A stretch of 64,000 bases of DNA from an uncultured Chloroflexales bacterium (GCA_937967405.1 CALCJV010000007.1:1-64000), one strand, 5' to 3'; shown: positions 37,468 to 48,238, counted from the first letter of the stretch. Made by a program: numbers and translations. Notes: generated by a model not told the origin, from the sequence alone.

Positions 37468-40014
37468 TTATTCACTCAAGACCGGGATTGGTTCGCCCGA
37501 CTGTGCCTCAGCAGCGGTTTGATCAGCGTGGGTATCCGGCAGAAACAGCGTAAAGACTGAGCCTTGCCCCTGCACACTATCCATAGTAATATCACCGCCC
37601 AGCATACGCGAGAACTTGCGGCTAATCACCAAGCCTAGCCCAGAGCCACCATATTGGCGCGTAGTTGAGGTGTCAGCTTGGGTGAATGGCTCAAACAGCC
37701 GGTACATCTGCTCGCGGGACATACCAATCCCCGTATCGCGCACCTCAAAGATCAGCCAGTGTTGCTGTTTCATGGGGGTTTCACGCGGCCGATCCGGCTG
37801 CTCATCAGTGGCTAACAGTAAGGCTCCTGTAGCCGGCTTGAGCACCACTTGGCGGCTGATCACGAGGGCAACTTCCCCCGCTTTGGTGAATTTGGCCGCA
37901 TTACTGAGCAGGTTGATCAGAATCTGGCGTAGGCGCGTCTGATCGGTATAAATCAGCCCCAAACGGTCCGGCTTGGTTACGATCAACCGATTCTGATTGC
38001 GCTGCACCATCGGTTGGATCGTTGTCACCAGTTCGTGGATAAGCTGATCGAGATCAAACAGCCCCCAATCGAGTTCAATCTTGCCAGCTTCGATGCGCGA
38101 AATATCTAGCACGTTATTGATCAAGGCCAGCAGATGGTTGCCGGCCATGCGAATCTTTTCCAGATCAGCCGTTATCTCGGTGGTACTCATGTCGCTCATA
38201 TCTTCCAGCAACATATCACTGTAACCAATAATGGCATTCAAGGGAGTTCGCAATTCGTGGCTCACATTGGCAAGGAATTGACTCTTGGCATGGCTCGCGT
38301 ATTCGGCCAGCTCTTTGGCGCGTTGCAACTCAATTTCGGTGCGTTTGCGTTCTTGCAGCTCTTGCTGTGCGCTCGTATGGAGCTTGGCATTGTCGAGGGC
38401 AATCGAAGCGAGTTGGGCGAAGCGGTTGAGGAAGTCCAGTTCATCGGGGGCGAAGGTACGCCGGTTGTTGTAATCGAGGGCGATGCCCATTACGCCGCTG
38501 GTCTCGCCCCCTGAAACTAGCGGTATGCCGATTACGGTACTCAGCTTGCGCCGTTCAATCATGGTGCGCCGCCCACTCCAGCGATCATAATCGGTAACCA
38601 GCAGCTGCCGCCCAGTGGCCCAGACCGTGCCGGGCAGGTCTTCACCTTTGCTAATCGGCAGGGCTTTGAGGAGCGTATCCGTGAATAAACCCACTCCAGC
38701 CTGTAGTTCGAGCGCATCGCCCTCAGGCTTGACCATGTAGACGAAGCCGTGATCCGTGCCGGTCAGCTGCACCGCTCGATGGATGATGGTTTTCAGGACA
38801 TCGCCCAACTCGTGGCGGTTCATCAAGGCCAGCGACGTGGCGTGGAGTGCGCCTAGATAGCCATTCTTGCGGCGCAGGTCGGCGGTTTGGGTTTGCACCT
38901 CTGCCTCCAGACAAGCCCGGAGTTGCTTCAGATTAGCCTCAGCGCGGCTTCGTTCGGCAATTTCCACTTCAAGTGCATGGGTGCGTTCTTCGAGATGGAC
39001 GACAACCGCCGCAAGTTGGGTCGCAAGCGTATTGAAGCTAGCTGCAAGCTGACCTAGCTCATCGTGGGCGTGAATTGTGGCCCGGGCCTGCATATCACCA
39101 CTAGTAAAGCGGATGATGCTGGTATTGAGGTCAACTATCGGGATTGTGAGCCACTGCCCGATCAAGATTGCGCCGGTGGCGACACAGGCCACGGTCATCA
39201 CCAGAAACAGGCGGGTACTGCGTTGCACCAAGAGTTGCTCCGGTGCCAGTGGCGCGGTATGGGTCAAGAAGAATAGCGCAGAGCCATTGGTACTGATCCA
39301 GCCTAGCAGCAACGCAAGTGGCAGCAGCACCAAGCCCAAGACGATCAGGGCCAGTTTGTTGGCAAAGCTATACGTTGTGCGATAGTAGACCATGATACCG
39401 AGATAGGTGACGAGCAGCAGTCCGAGCACTACTAGGAGGGTGATCTGGAGCAGCATGGTTGAGCTTGCTAAGGCTACCGTATCGGGCACGATCAGGTCAA
39501 GCGCGGCCGTTCCGAGGGCAAGCCCCATGCCCACGATCACCAGCTGCACGCGGGTCTCTATCGAGAGCAGGAGCGGGGGGATAATGACCAATGCGAGGAT
39601 CAACGCGCTACCTAGAAGCCAGCCCGTATCGCGGATCAGGATGGCCGTCGTGATGATCACCGCGATAGTTGCGCCTAGGAGCCAGTATCCGCCACTAGTC
39701 CACGCTGCGCCGCGCTGCGCCTGATAGAGCGTGACCAAGCCTGTGCCCAGCAGCAGCAGGTGGGCACCAAACACCACTGCCAACTGCCACGCACCATGCT
39801 GCATCCACAGCAGTCCCTGTATCCCCATCACGATCAGCACGGCCAGCAGGAACGCCGCAACGATCAAGCGTCTCTGCCGTCCGCTTGCGCCGTGATGCTC
39901 ACGCCCGTTGGGGACGACTGGCGTAAGTACCAGCTTGGATGAGGTTCTCATCAGCCATTCCAATCCTGATCGCAATATTACTGCTTGTGTGTGTTCAGTG
40001 TTCAGTATACTCAA
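37468..40014 (-). CDS. Membrane HAMP/GAF sensor histidine kinase
   Basis: Multiple TM segments, HAMP-like segment, [40 protein letters not shown]. Confidence 0.87.
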   Translation of the reverse strand: MSILNTEHTQAVILRSGLEWLMRTSSKLVLTPVVPNGREHHGASGRQRRLIVAAFLLAVLIVMGIQGLLWMQHGAWQLAVVFGAHLLLLGTGLVTLYQAQRGAAWTSGGYWLLGATIAVIITTAILIRDTGWLLGSALILALVIIPPLLLSIETRVQLVIVGMGLALGTAALDLIVPDTVALASSTMLLQITLLVVLGLLLVTYLGIMVYYRTTYSFANKLALIVLGLVLLPLALLLGWISTNGSALFFLTHTAPLAPEQLLVQRSTRLFLVMTVACVATGAILIGQWLTIPIVDLNTSIIRFTSGDMQARATIHAHDELGQLAASFNTLATQLAAVVVHLEERTHALEVEIAERSRAEANLKQLRACLEAEVQTQTADLRRKNGYLGALHATSLALMNRHELGDVLKTIIHRAVQLTGTDHGFVYMVKPEGDALELQAGVGLFTDTLLKALPISKGEDLPGTVWATGRQLLVTDYDRWSGRRTMIERRKLSTVIGIPLVSGGETSGVMGIALDYNNRRTFAPDELDFLNRFAQLASIALDNAKLHTSAQQELQERKRTEIELQRAKELAEYASHAKSQFLANVSHELRTPLNAIIGYSDMLLEDMSDMSTTEITADLEKIRMAGNHLLALINNVLDISRIEAGKIELDWGLFDLDQLIHELVTTIQPMVQRNQNRLIVTKPDRLGLIYTDQTRLRQILINLLSNAAKFTKAGEVALVISRQVVLKPATGALLLATDEQPDRPRETPMKQQHWLIFEVRDTGIGMSREQMYRLFEPFTQADTSTTRQYGGSGLGLVISRKFSRMLGGDITMDSVQGQGSVFTLFLPDTHADQTAAEAQSGEPIPVLSE

Positions 40015-40043
40015 TCCAAGCGCACTTGTCGAATAGTCCGGCG

Positions 40044-41105
40044 CTAGCTGGCGGGGGTGTCGAGCAGGGGGGCAAGCTGGGGCCAGAGCACACTCCGGCG
40101 CAGTTCGGGACTGATTGGCCCACCGGCATACACCTGATCGGCTAATTGGTGATGCAGATCGGCCATGTGCTGCTGCCCCAGATATTGGCTGCGGAGCGCA
40201 CTATGACGCAGCAGCAGCGTCGCTTCATTACGCGGATCGAGCTTGCCGGCATAGAGTGCGTGCGGTGCAAAGGTGGGCAAGCCCAGATCATCACAGATCC
40301 GCAGCAAGGCCAGATCGCGTTCGCGGCGGTAGTGCGCGTTGGGAGCTACACTGTCGCCATACAGATCGCGGTAGTAGCTACTGGGGAATGTGCCAACATG
40401 GGCCAGTGTCTCGGCCACGCGATGGCGATGCTGCCGATCCGGAATGTACAGGTAATCCCAGATCGCAAAATCTACCCCGCGCTGCTGGCAATCGTGCAGC
40501 AGGCGGCGCACACTGGTATCGCTATCGTTGACGTAGGGGATCAGCGGGACGAGGGCCACGCCAGTGGGGATGTCGGCGTGGTGTAGGCGAGCCAGCAGAT
40601 CAAGACGTAGGGCCGGCAGGGGAGCTCGCCCTTCGAGGCGCGTCGCTAGGGTCAGATCAGTGCTGATCAGGGTGGTCATCACGATGGCTAAGCCGACTTG
40701 GTTCATGCGCCGCAGCAAGGGGATGTCCTCCAGAATGAGCGGGCTTTTGGTCATAATGAGACATGGCTGGCCTACGTCGGCGAGTACCTGTAACACCTGC
40801 CGTGTGATGCGATAGCTGCGTTCGGCGGGTTGGTAGGGATCACTCAACGCGGTAATCGCAATCAGATCGCCACGACTGATCTGCTGGAGTTCGTGTTCGA
40901 GCTTCTGGGGCAGATCAGTGGGCACGCGCACAGCGCGGTTGAAGCCATGTGGATCGTAGACCCACCCATCGCAGTAGGGGCAGCCAAACTCGCAGCCCTG
41001 ATAGATCGTGAGCGTATAGGTCGAGAGAAAAAACTTGTTGATTGTTGGTCGCCGCGAACTCAGCGCGGGGCGTTGTTCCAGTGGTTCGCGCACGTAATAG
41101 GCCAT
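40044..41105 (-). CDS. Radical SAM protein (SPL-like)
   Basis: [28 protein letters not shown]; CxxxCxxC motif. Confidence 0.83.
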   Translation of the reverse strand: MAYYVREPLEQRPALSSRRPTINKFFLSTYTLTIYQGCEFGCPYCDGWVYDPHGFNRAVRVPTDLPQKLEHELQQISRGDLIAITALSDPYQPAERSYRITRQVLQVLADVGQPCLIMTKSPLILEDIPLLRRMNQVGLAIVMTTLISTDLTLATRLEGRAPLPALRLDLLARLHHADIPTGVALVPLIPYVNDSDTSVRRLLHDCQQRGVDFAIWDYLYIPDRQHRHRVAETLAHVGTFPSSYYRDLYGDSVAPNAHYRRERDLALLRICDDLGLPTFAPHALYAGKLDPRNEATLLLRHSALRSQYLGQQHMADLHHQLADQVYAGGPISPELRRSVLWPQLAPLLDTPAS

Positions 41106-41268
41106 ACGAGGTCCTTTCTAGTGGATCGTGCCGCCCTATGGCTGAGGAACTTCTCTGCGAAAGGCGGCGTTAGGTATGTGTGCATCATACCGCAAGCTGG
41201 CGGGTTGTCGAATCCGCGCCAGTATCAGGCCGATTTCGATCATGAACGCGATAGAAAGGAACCTTTTA

Positions 41269-42054
41269 ATGCAGAACAGACGACCCTATCATTGGCTGGC
41301 GGGGCTAGCCATACTCTGGCTCCTGCTGGGTGGGTGTGGCATGGCTGCATCGGCTACGCACCCATCCACACCTACCGCAGCTGCGCCAACCACAACGCCA
41401 AGACTGCCTGTGCCGGATCCGGCCAGTGTGCCCCCAGAGCCAATTCTTACGCGCATCTTCAGGGTATTAGCCGCTGATCTGGGCGTGGAGGTTGCCAACT
41501 TGACCCTCCGCGAGAGCCAAGCCGTTGAGTGGAGCGATACTGGATTGGGCTGCCCAGACCCAGCAACAACCTATCTGCAAGTCATCACGCCCGGCTATCG
41601 GCTCATCTTTGCCGATGCCGCCAACCAGACCTATCTGATCCATACGAATCTCGATGCTGCGCCGATCTTGCTCTGCACCGATGGGCAGCCGCGTGTGCTT
41701 GGTGAGCCGGATACGGGCTTGCCAAGTGAGCCGGGTGCAGATGATGGTTTGACACTGGAGCCGGAACTGGATGAAGCCGCCCCCGCTGCGCTGGTAGAGC
41801 GGGCCCGGCAGGCATTGGCCCAGCAGCTCGGCGTACCACTTGATCAGGTGGTGTTCGTCAGCAGTGTTGCCCAAGATTGGAGCGACAGCGCACTCGGCTG
41901 TCCTAGCCCAGAGGGGCTGTATTTACAGGTGATTACGCCCGGCTATCGGCTGACGTTTCAGCACGGCCAAGCCACGTATGATCTGCATGTGGCACGTGAT
42001 GGGAATAGGTTGATTCGTTGCATAAACGGGCAGCCGCAGAGCTTGAGCGAGTAG
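41269..42054 (+). CDS. Lipoprotein with duplicated WSD-LGCP-YLQVITPGYR domain
   Basis: Lipobox LLLGGCG; two copies of an ~80-aa domain. Start chosen at MQNRRPYHW. Confidence 0.75.
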   Translation: MQNRRPYHWLAGLAILWLLLGGCGMAASATHPSTPTAAAPTTTPRLPVPDPASVPPEPILTRIFRVLAADLGVEVANLTLRESQAVEWSDTGLGCPDPATTYLQVITPGYRLIFADAANQTYLIHTNLDAAPILLCTDGQPRVLGEPDTGLPSEPGADDGLTLEPELDEAAPAALVERARQALAQQLGVPLDQVVFVSSVAQDWSDSALGCPSPEGLYLQVITPGYRLTFQHGQATYDLHVARDGNRLIRCINGQPQSLSE

Positions 42055-42070
42055 CGCAACGGGGTGATGG

Positions 42071-42118
42071 GGAATGGCAACGGGGCGACGTATACACACG
42101 TCGCCCCGTTGCCATTCC
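42071..42118. terminator. Bidirectional terminator-like hairpin, 20-bp perfect stem
   Basis: GGAATGGCAACGGGGCGACG-TATACACA-CGTCGCCCCGTTGCCATTCC between convergent genes. Confidence 0.65.
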
Positions 42119-42149
42119 GATGTTACGGATCACGAGGATCCTCGTGGAC

Positions 42150-43832
42150 TTAGTGTGCGATGGCGCCACCGGCCCCGCTCGGTATCCGCACCGATTCGAC
42201 CAAATCCTGAATCTCTTGCGGCGGTGCGGCGGTCAGCCGCGAAACGGTGAAGGTGGTAACAAAGTTCAGGATCGCACCCAGCGTACCGATGCCCTCTGAG
42301 CTGATTCCTCCGAAGAGGGGGGGCAATACGCCCGGATTGACGTACTTATCAAAGATGATGTAGCTCAGGGTAAAGCCCATACCGACAATCATCCCCGAAA
42401 TTGCGCCGACATTGTTGGTGCGCTTATCGAAGATGCCCAATAGGATCACGGGGAAGAAGCTGGCCGCTGCCAAGCCAAAGGCAAACGCCACTACCTGCGC
42501 TACAAAGCCGGGGGGGAAGATGCCCAGCAAGCCTGCGCCAATCACGCCAATGAAGATCGCAATCCGCCCAACAAGCAAGCGGCGTTGCTCGGATGCAGTG
42601 GGGTTGAGCAGGCGGTAGTAGATGTCGTGCGAGGCGGCACTCGACATGGCCAGCAATAGCCCCGATGCAGTCGAGAGCGCAGCCGCCAGACCACCCGCCG
42701 CAACTAGCGCGATGATGAAGGGCGACAGCCCGGCAACTTCCGGTGTGGACAGCACGATAATGTCGTTGTCGAGGGTGATCTCGGTCTCTTCCTTACTTGG
42801 CTTCAGTTCGAGAATGCCGTCCCCGTTCAGGTCATTGAACTTGAGCAGAGTAGTCTGCTCCCAACTATTGACCCACGACAGCTGGCGCACTTCGTCGAGG
42901 CTCTTGCCATTCAAGCTGTCAATCAAGTTGTAGCGGGCGAACACCGCGAGCGCGGGAGCTGAGGTGTAGAGCAGGGCAATGAACAGCAACGCCCAGAAGC
43001 CGGAGTAGCGGGCGGCGCGTACACTCGATGTGGTGTAGAAGCGCACGATCACATGCGGCAGGCCAGCCGTGCCAATCATCAGCGCAATTGTGATAAAGAT
43101 CACATCAAGCATGCCTTTGGTGCGGAACGGCTCGGTATACTCCTTGAAGCCCAGATCTACCTGCACTTGGTTCAGGCGCGGCACAATGTCGCTAAAGGTT
43201 AGGGCCAATTGCGGAATCGGGTTGCCGGTGAGTAAGGCTGCAATTGCAATCGAGGGGATCAGGTAGGCGATAATCAGCACGAAGTACTGGGCCACCTGTG
43301 TCCACGTAATGCCCTTCATCCCGCCCAACACCGAGAAGAACGCTACAATCGCCATCCCGATCACAATGCCTAGCGCAATATCTATTTGCAGAAAGCGGCT
43401 GAATACAATGCCCACGCCGCGCATCTGCCCCGCGATGTAGGTCAGCGAGACAAACAGCGCACAGATGGCAGCCACAAGCCGTGCTGTGCTTGAGTAGTAG
43501 CGGTCGCCCACGAAGTCGGGCACGGTGTACTTGCCAAACTTACGCAGGTATGGGGCGAGCAGCAGCGTCAGCAGCACGTAGCCACCGGTCCAGCCCATAA
43601 GGTAGATCGAGCCATCGAAGCCGAGCGTAGAGATCAAGCCGGCCATCGAGATGAACGAAGCGGCCGACATCCAGTCGGCGGCGGTAGCGGCCCCGTTGGC
43701 GAAAGCGGGTACGCCTTGTCCGGCAACGTAGAAGCCTTTGGTGTCACTCACGCGGCTGAGCCAGCCAATGGTAAGGTAGGCCCCGAAGGTGATGATCACC
43801 ATGGTGATTGTTAAAAGTTCAGTCGTGCCCAT
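42150..43832 (-). CDS. Sodium:solute (acetate-type) symporter large subunit
   Basis: YVAGQGVPAFANGAATAADWMSAASFISMAGLI; ~13 TM; adjacent to DUF4212 gene. Confidence 0.88.
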   Translation of the reverse strand: MGTTELLTITMVIITFGAYLTIGWLSRVSDTKGFYVAGQGVPAFANGAATAADWMSAASFISMAGLISTLGFDGSIYLMGWTGGYVLLTLLLAPYLRKFGKYTVPDFVGDRYYSSTARLVAAICALFVSLTYIAGQMRGVGIVFSRFLQIDIALGIVIGMAIVAFFSVLGGMKGITWTQVAQYFVLIIAYLIPSIAIAALLTGNPIPQLALTFSDIVPRLNQVQVDLGFKEYTEPFRTKGMLDVIFITIALMIGTAGLPHVIVRFYTTSSVRAARYSGFWALLFIALLYTSAPALAVFARYNLIDSLNGKSLDEVRQLSWVNSWEQTTLLKFNDLNGDGILELKPSKEETEITLDNDIIVLSTPEVAGLSPFIIALVAAGGLAAALSTASGLLLAMSSAASHDIYYRLLNPTASEQRRLLVGRIAIFIGVIGAGLLGIFPPGFVAQVVAFAFGLAAASFFPVILLGIFDKRTNNVGAISGMIVGMGFTLSYIIFDKYVNPGVLPPLFGGISSEGIGTLGAILNFVTTFTVSRLTAAPPQEIQDLVESVRIPSGAGGAIAH

Positions 43833-43846
43833 GTGCTGTATCCTCC

Positions 43847-44152
43847 TTACTCGGTTACACCGTATTTCTTGTCAATGCCATCCATCAGGATCGCATACAC
43901 AAGGATCAGGATGGTGAAGACAATGATTGAGCCTTGTTGCCCAAACCAGAACCCAAACGGTAGGCTGCCAATCGTAACCCCAGCCAGTGGCCGAGCGAGT
44001 AAGAAGGCACAGCCATACGAGACGAACGCCCAGATTGCGAGTAGGATGGCAATCAAGCGAACGTTTTCTTTCCAGTAAGCCTCGGCTACTTCTTTTGCTG
44101 TCATGGTTGCAATGGGTTTTGCATCAGTTGTGCTTTGCGCTGGTCCTGCCAT
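43847..44152 (-). CDS. DUF4212 sodium/substrate symporter small subunit
   Basis: AYWKENVRLIAILLAIWAFVSYGCAFLLA...FGFWFGQQGSIIVFTILILVYAILMDGIDKKYGV. Confidence 0.87.
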   Translation of the reverse strand: MAGPAQSTTDAKPIATMTAKEVAEAYWKENVRLIAILLAIWAFVSYGCAFLLARPLAGVTIGSLPFGFWFGQQGSIIVFTILILVYAILMDGIDKKYGVTE

Positions 44153-44546
44153 AGTTACCCTCCTTGTTCAAATCAATAGCTTCCCATTATCTGCAATGAG
44201 TTAGTCCACTGCCACACGCTACATATCCGCAGCGGTAAACACCACCAGTACCCTTGGTGGGCAACCGCGCCTCACTGAAACATAGTGCCAATATTTGGAT
44301 ACTGTTTCCGCAACGGAGTGTAGGACCGTGCAACTACTCTGCTGCTATTCTACGCGGCGTTTATCATGAGAGAATAAGGTCTGTGTAAAGTTTTGGTAAA
44401 GATAGCCCGTAGATCGCTTGTGAAACGCTTCGCAAAGCGGTTGCACGCGGGTTGCACGGAGGCTGAGGGGATTAGGCTCTGTCCGGTGGGTGGGGGCCGC
44501 CCTGTGGTGGGGTGAGCGGGGCGGGTGATAGACGTGGCTCGTGTGA

Positions 44547-44576
44547 TTGGCGGAATTTGGCAGAAGTGCGTATAAT
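44547..44576 (+). promoter_or_regulatory. Promoter candidate for the SRP RNA (TTGGCG-N18-TATAAT)
   Basis: TATAAT 44571-44576, 7 nt before the RNA 5' end. Confidence 0.55.
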
Positions 44577-44582
44577 AGGGTA

Positions 44583-44674
44583 GGCACAACGGAACGGCAG
44601 ATACTTGCTGAACCCCGCCAGGTTCGAGAGGAAGCAACGGTAGGCGAGTTCCTCTGGGTGTTCCAATGTGCCTT
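44583..44674 (+). ncRNA. ffs: Bacterial small SRP RNA (4.5S)
   Basis: Conserved domain IV: CTGAACCCCGCCAGGTTCGAGAGGAAGCAACGGTAGG; ends pair GGCACA...TGTGCC. Confidence 0.85.
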
Positions 44675-44684
44675 TCCTCAACGC

Positions 44685-45155
44685 CTACAGATTCTTGGCT
44701 CGCTCTAGATCGGTGGCCCCAAAGCCAGCGGGCAATAGTTCCTGTGGCGTAGTGCGGCGGTAGTCACCGGCTTGATTGAGCAGCAGCACGGTGCTGTGGG
44801 GGGCCAATTCAAGCAGCACCTGCCGACATGCCCCACATGGGCTAGCATAGCTAGGCGTGGGCGTAACCACCGCAATGGCCACAATCTCACGCTGATTAGC
44901 GGCATAGGCACTGAATAGCGCAACCCGCTCAGCGCAGATCGTTAACGGGTAGGCCGCATTCTCGATGTTGGCCCCCAGAAAAATCTGCCCACTTGCAGTT
45001 TGCACCGCTGCCCCCACCGCGAAGCGCGAGTAGGGGGCATAGGCCCGTTCCTGTGCCGCTAGTGCGGCCGCTACTAGCGCGGCCATTTGGTCAGGTGGCA
45101 GTGCATGCGGCCCCTGTTCGTGTAGCGGGTGCTCAAGATGAGTAGGATGGTCCAT
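44685..45155 (-). CDS. cdd: Cytidine deaminase
   Basis: YAPYSRFAVGAAV, GANIENAAYPLTICAERVA, SPCGACRQVLLEL. Confidence 0.9.
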   Translation of the reverse strand: MDHPTHLEHPLHEQGPHALPPDQMAALVAAALAAQERAYAPYSRFAVGAAVQTASGQIFLGANIENAAYPLTICAERVALFSAYAANQREIVAIAVVTPTPSYASPCGACRQVLLELAPHSTVLLLNQAGDYRRTTPQELLPAGFGATDLERAKNL

Positions 45156-46659
45156 GCGGGTAGCCCTGCGTATGTGTCGGCGCGGCGTGCGGCTCGGTGC
45201 TATAGGCTGTCAAAGTGGGCTGGGGCGCGTGTGCTCGCGCTAGATAGTGAGGGGCTAGCACCGCACGATCCAGCGTGGGCACGTCGTGAGTCTGCCTATC
45301 AACTGGCCCAGCATTTGGGCCGAGTTGCTCTGGGGTACCCGGCTCGAGCACGGGTTCAACGGTCGGCGCATCACGGAGGCGGTGTTCGCCGCTCAGCTCA
45401 ATGCGAAACTTCTCCGGTCTGCGCCCGCGCCCAGCCACGACCGTGATGGTTGCCCAGTCAAGGGTGAACTGTTCGTTGATCAGTGGGACCCGGCCCAGTT
45501 CAGCGTAGATCAAGCCTCCTACGCGGTCGGCATCATCTGATTCAAGGCGCAGCGTGGTGAGTTCGTTCAAGTCATCGAGTGGCACATTGGCATGCACAAT
45601 CAGCGTTTTCGAATCAAGCGGGAGCAACTCCGGCTCATCGTCGTATTCATCGTTAATATCGCCGACGATCTCCTCCAGCAAGTCTTCAATTGTGACCAAG
45701 CCAGCCGTGCCGCCATACTCATCGCGGATGATGGCCAAATGCACCTGCGAACGCTGCATATCTTTTAGCAGCGAGTTAATCGTGACATTTTCGGGCACGA
45801 AGTAGACCTGCCGGATCAGCTCCCGCAGGGTACAATCGCGTTGCCCATGGTGCAATAACGGTAGCAGGTCTTTGGCGTAGAGGATGCCGATCACATCATC
45901 AATCGTTCCATCATAGACGGGAATGCGCGAATGCTGTTCGCTAACCACCACATCGAGGACGTGCTCAAAGGGGGTATCGACATCCAACGCAACGATATCT
46001 ACTCGTGGGATCATAATCTCACGTACTTCAGTTTCTCTCATAGCCGCAATGCTACTGAGCAGGCGCAGCTCTTCGGGCATCTCATCTTGATCGCCATCGT
46101 GGGCGGCCTCAGCCGCTTCGGAGACGAGGGCCCGCAGTTCTTCGCTGATCTCGTTGATCTCATCGGGCGTGGCAGGAGCCATTGCCGGATCGCCCTCAGT
46201 GCGGGTTGGGCGGAGCTGTTGCAGCTGGAAGGGGGCAAAGCTGATCCGCACCACCGGATTGAGCAGCACCGTGAGCAGGCTCACCAGTGGCAGCATAGTC
46301 GGAATCCAGCTTTGGGGTTGGCGAGCAACGAGTGCGCGTGGCAGCAGGATCGTGACCACAACGAGCAGGAACAGGGCTACCCCCAGCTGCCAGAGCATTC
46401 CGTATGGCAGGAGCTGACTGGCCAGCAGCGCGGCGAGGACTAGTAGTGTCACGTGGCTGGCCAAGCTCAAGGTAGCCTTGATCTGGTCTGGTTGGTTGAG
46501 CATACGGTCAAGGCGGGGCGAACGTTGGGCTGCATCAGCAAGTAGATTGGTGATCCGCCGCCAACTAAGTGAGGTAAAGGCCGCATCGGCAGCGGATATA
46601 CCCAACAGGAGGGTGATGCCGCCGATCAGGACAGCATACAGACTAGGGTCTGGATCCAA
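45133..46659 (-). CDS. CBS-domain hemolysin/CNNM-type transporter
   Basis: REIMIPRVDIVALDVD, CBS pair, DEYGGTAGLVTIEDLLEEIVGDINDEYD, CorC_HlyC C-terminal. Confidence 0.88.
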   Translation of the reverse strand: MDPDPSLYAVLIGGITLLLGISAADAAFTSLSWRRITNLLADAAQRSPRLDRMLNQPDQIKATLSLASHVTLLVLAALLASQLLPYGMLWQLGVALFLLVVVTILLPRALVARQPQSWIPTMLPLVSLLTVLLNPVVRISFAPFQLQQLRPTRTEGDPAMAPATPDEINEISEELRALVSEAAEAAHDGDQDEMPEELRLLSSIAAMRETEVREIMIPRVDIVALDVDTPFEHVLDVVVSEQHSRIPVYDGTIDDVIGILYAKDLLPLLHHGQRDCTLRELIRQVYFVPENVTINSLLKDMQRSQVHLAIIRDEYGGTAGLVTIEDLLEEIVGDINDEYDDEPELLPLDSKTLIVHANVPLDDLNELTTLRLESDDADRVGGLIYAELGRVPLINEQFTLDWATITVVAGRGRRPEKFRIELSGEHRLRDAPTVEPVLEPGTPEQLGPNAGPVDRQTHDVPTLDRAVLAPHYLARAHAPQPTLTAYSTEPHAAPTHTQGYPHGPSYSS

Positions 46660-46754
46660 ATGTCGTTCCTTTCACTCTTCCCGAACCACCGAGCGACATG
46701 TGCGGTAAGGCGGTGTTGCATGCGCCGACCAAAGCCGATGGAGGGCAACGGTTA

Positions 46755-47693
46755 TTATGAGAATAATACACTTAATGATAAGTCTTTGTGAATTCGCATG
46801 ATCGCTTCGGCAAACAGCGGGGCCACACTAATCACAGAGATTCGGGCTTGCTGATGGTTGTCGTGCTGGGGGATTGTATTCGTAACAATCGTCTCGACCA
46901 GCCGTGATTGCGCGATACTGGCCACAGCATCGGGTGAGAATACGCCGTGCGTGGCTACGGCATAGACCTCTTTGGCACCACGTTCATGCAGCATTGCAGC
47001 GGCTTCGATTAAGGTGCTACCAGTGGAGATCATGTCGTCTACAATGATTGCCGTGCGCCCTTCAACTTCGCCCACCATTTCGAGCATCTCGGCCGTATCT
47101 GGCTCTGGGCGTTGTTTGGCAAGGATCGCTAGCCCAGCCCCGATCCGTTCGCGGAAGCGGTTGGCGCGGCCTACGCCGCCTGCATCGGGCGAGACGATCA
47201 CGGGATCAGGCAGGTGTAGCGAACTCATATAGCTAGCGAGCAGCGGCGCAGCTTGCAGGTGATCTACGGGGACATCGAAGAAGCCCTCAATCGCGGGCGC
47301 GTGCAGATCAATGGTGAGGATGCGATCTGCACCGGCAGTGCAGATCAGGTTGGCAACCAGTTTAGCCGAGATCGGTTCGCGCCCTGCCGTTTTTTTTTCC
47401 TGCTTGGCATACCCATAGTACGGGATCACGGCCGTAACCCGGGCCGCAGAAGCCCGTCGGAGCGCATCAATCACTAGCAGGAGTTCCATCAAATGATGAT
47501 TCACGGGGGGGCAGGTTGGCTGCACCACAAACACATCACAGCCGCGGACATTGTCTTCGATCTTGATGCGGGTTTCACCGTTTTTAAATGTTCCGACCAG
47601 TGCCCGCCCAAGGTTCACGTTGAGGTGTGCGGCAATCTCATGGGCAAGGTCTATGTTTGCATTGCCACTGAACACCAACAAGCGTCCATCCAT
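46755..47693 (-). CDS. prs: Ribose-phosphate pyrophosphokinase
   Basis: LLVFSGNANIDLAHEIAAHLN, IPYYGYAKQEKKTAGREPISAKLVANL, VSPDAGGVGRA, IIVDDMISTGSTL. Start chosen at MDGRLLV. Confidence 0.9.
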   Translation of the reverse strand: MDGRLLVFSGNANIDLAHEIAAHLNVNLGRALVGTFKNGETRIKIEDNVRGCDVFVVQPTCPPVNHHLMELLLVIDALRRASAARVTAVIPYYGYAKQEKKTAGREPISAKLVANLICTAGADRILTIDLHAPAIEGFFDVPVDHLQAAPLLASYMSSLHLPDPVIVSPDAGGVGRANRFRERIGAGLAILAKQRPEPDTAEMLEMVGEVEGRTAIIVDDMISTGSTLIEAAAMLHERGAKEVYAVATHGVFSPDAVASIAQSRLVETIVTNTIPQHDNHQQARISVISVAPLFAEAIMRIHKDLSLSVLFS

Positions 47694-47895
47694 AATCAGA
47701 GTTTCTCCTGTAGCAAGCAGGCTCACTGCATCTGACACTGGGCGTGTATGGGCAACAAAAAACAGTGAAGCCCACGCCTCACTGCACACCCATTCTATTT
47801 AGGTGAGCTATCGCCACATGTGCCTGATTGTGCCGTAAAAGTATGCAATGTTCTGTCGCCATTGTGCGGATACTATGCGGCAAACAATATCAAAG

Positions 47896-47966
47896 CTGCC
47901 GGACTAGGATTCGAACCTAGACAGACGGATCCAAAGTCCGTAGTGCTACCATTACACAATCCGGCA
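47896..47966 (-). tRNA. tRNA-Gln (TTG)
   Basis: TGCCGGA acceptor, CGGAC-TTTGGAT-CCG arm with TTG anticodon, GGTTCGAATCC T-arm; CCA not encoded. Confidence 0.9.
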
Positions 47967-48098
47967 ATGCTGGGTAGGCCACCCACATCGTAGTATACCA
48001 TACCCATGCACGTGCGGCAATAGCTCAGAAGGGTGTATTTTGGGCTGAGGCAGGCGGAGTCAGGCGTGTGGCAGGGCGTAAGGCGGGTTGGGCAGGGG

Positions 48099-48127
48099 TT
48101 GACAAACGACCGATCCTCGCATATAAT
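48099..48127 (+). promoter_or_regulatory. Consensus sigma70 promoter TTGACA-N17-TATAAT
   Basis: Perfect hexamers and spacing, 16 bp upstream of tRNA-Leu. Confidence 0.85.
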
Positions 48128-48143
48128 CTAGGATGTTGCTTGG

Positions 48144-48229
48144 GCCGAAGTGGCGAAATGGCAGACGCGCTACGTTCAGGGCGTAGTGGAGGCAACTCCA
48201 TGTGGGTTCAACTCCCACCTTCGGCACCA
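48144..48229 (+). tRNA. tRNA-Leu (CAG)
   Basis: GCCGAAG acceptor, anticodon loop TTCAGGG, long variable arm, GGGTTCAACTCCC, encoded CCA. Confidence 0.92.
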
Positions 48230-48238
48230 TCCGCATTT

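Noticed and set aside
44161-44546. Possible riboswitch upstream of the symporter genes
   Set aside because: AT-richer non-coding stretch with short stems, but no recognised riboswitch core motif.
44472-44681. 69-aa minus-strand ORF (also 44345..44587, 44350..44637)
   Set aside because: Antisense to the SRP RNA and its promoter; low plausibility as protein.
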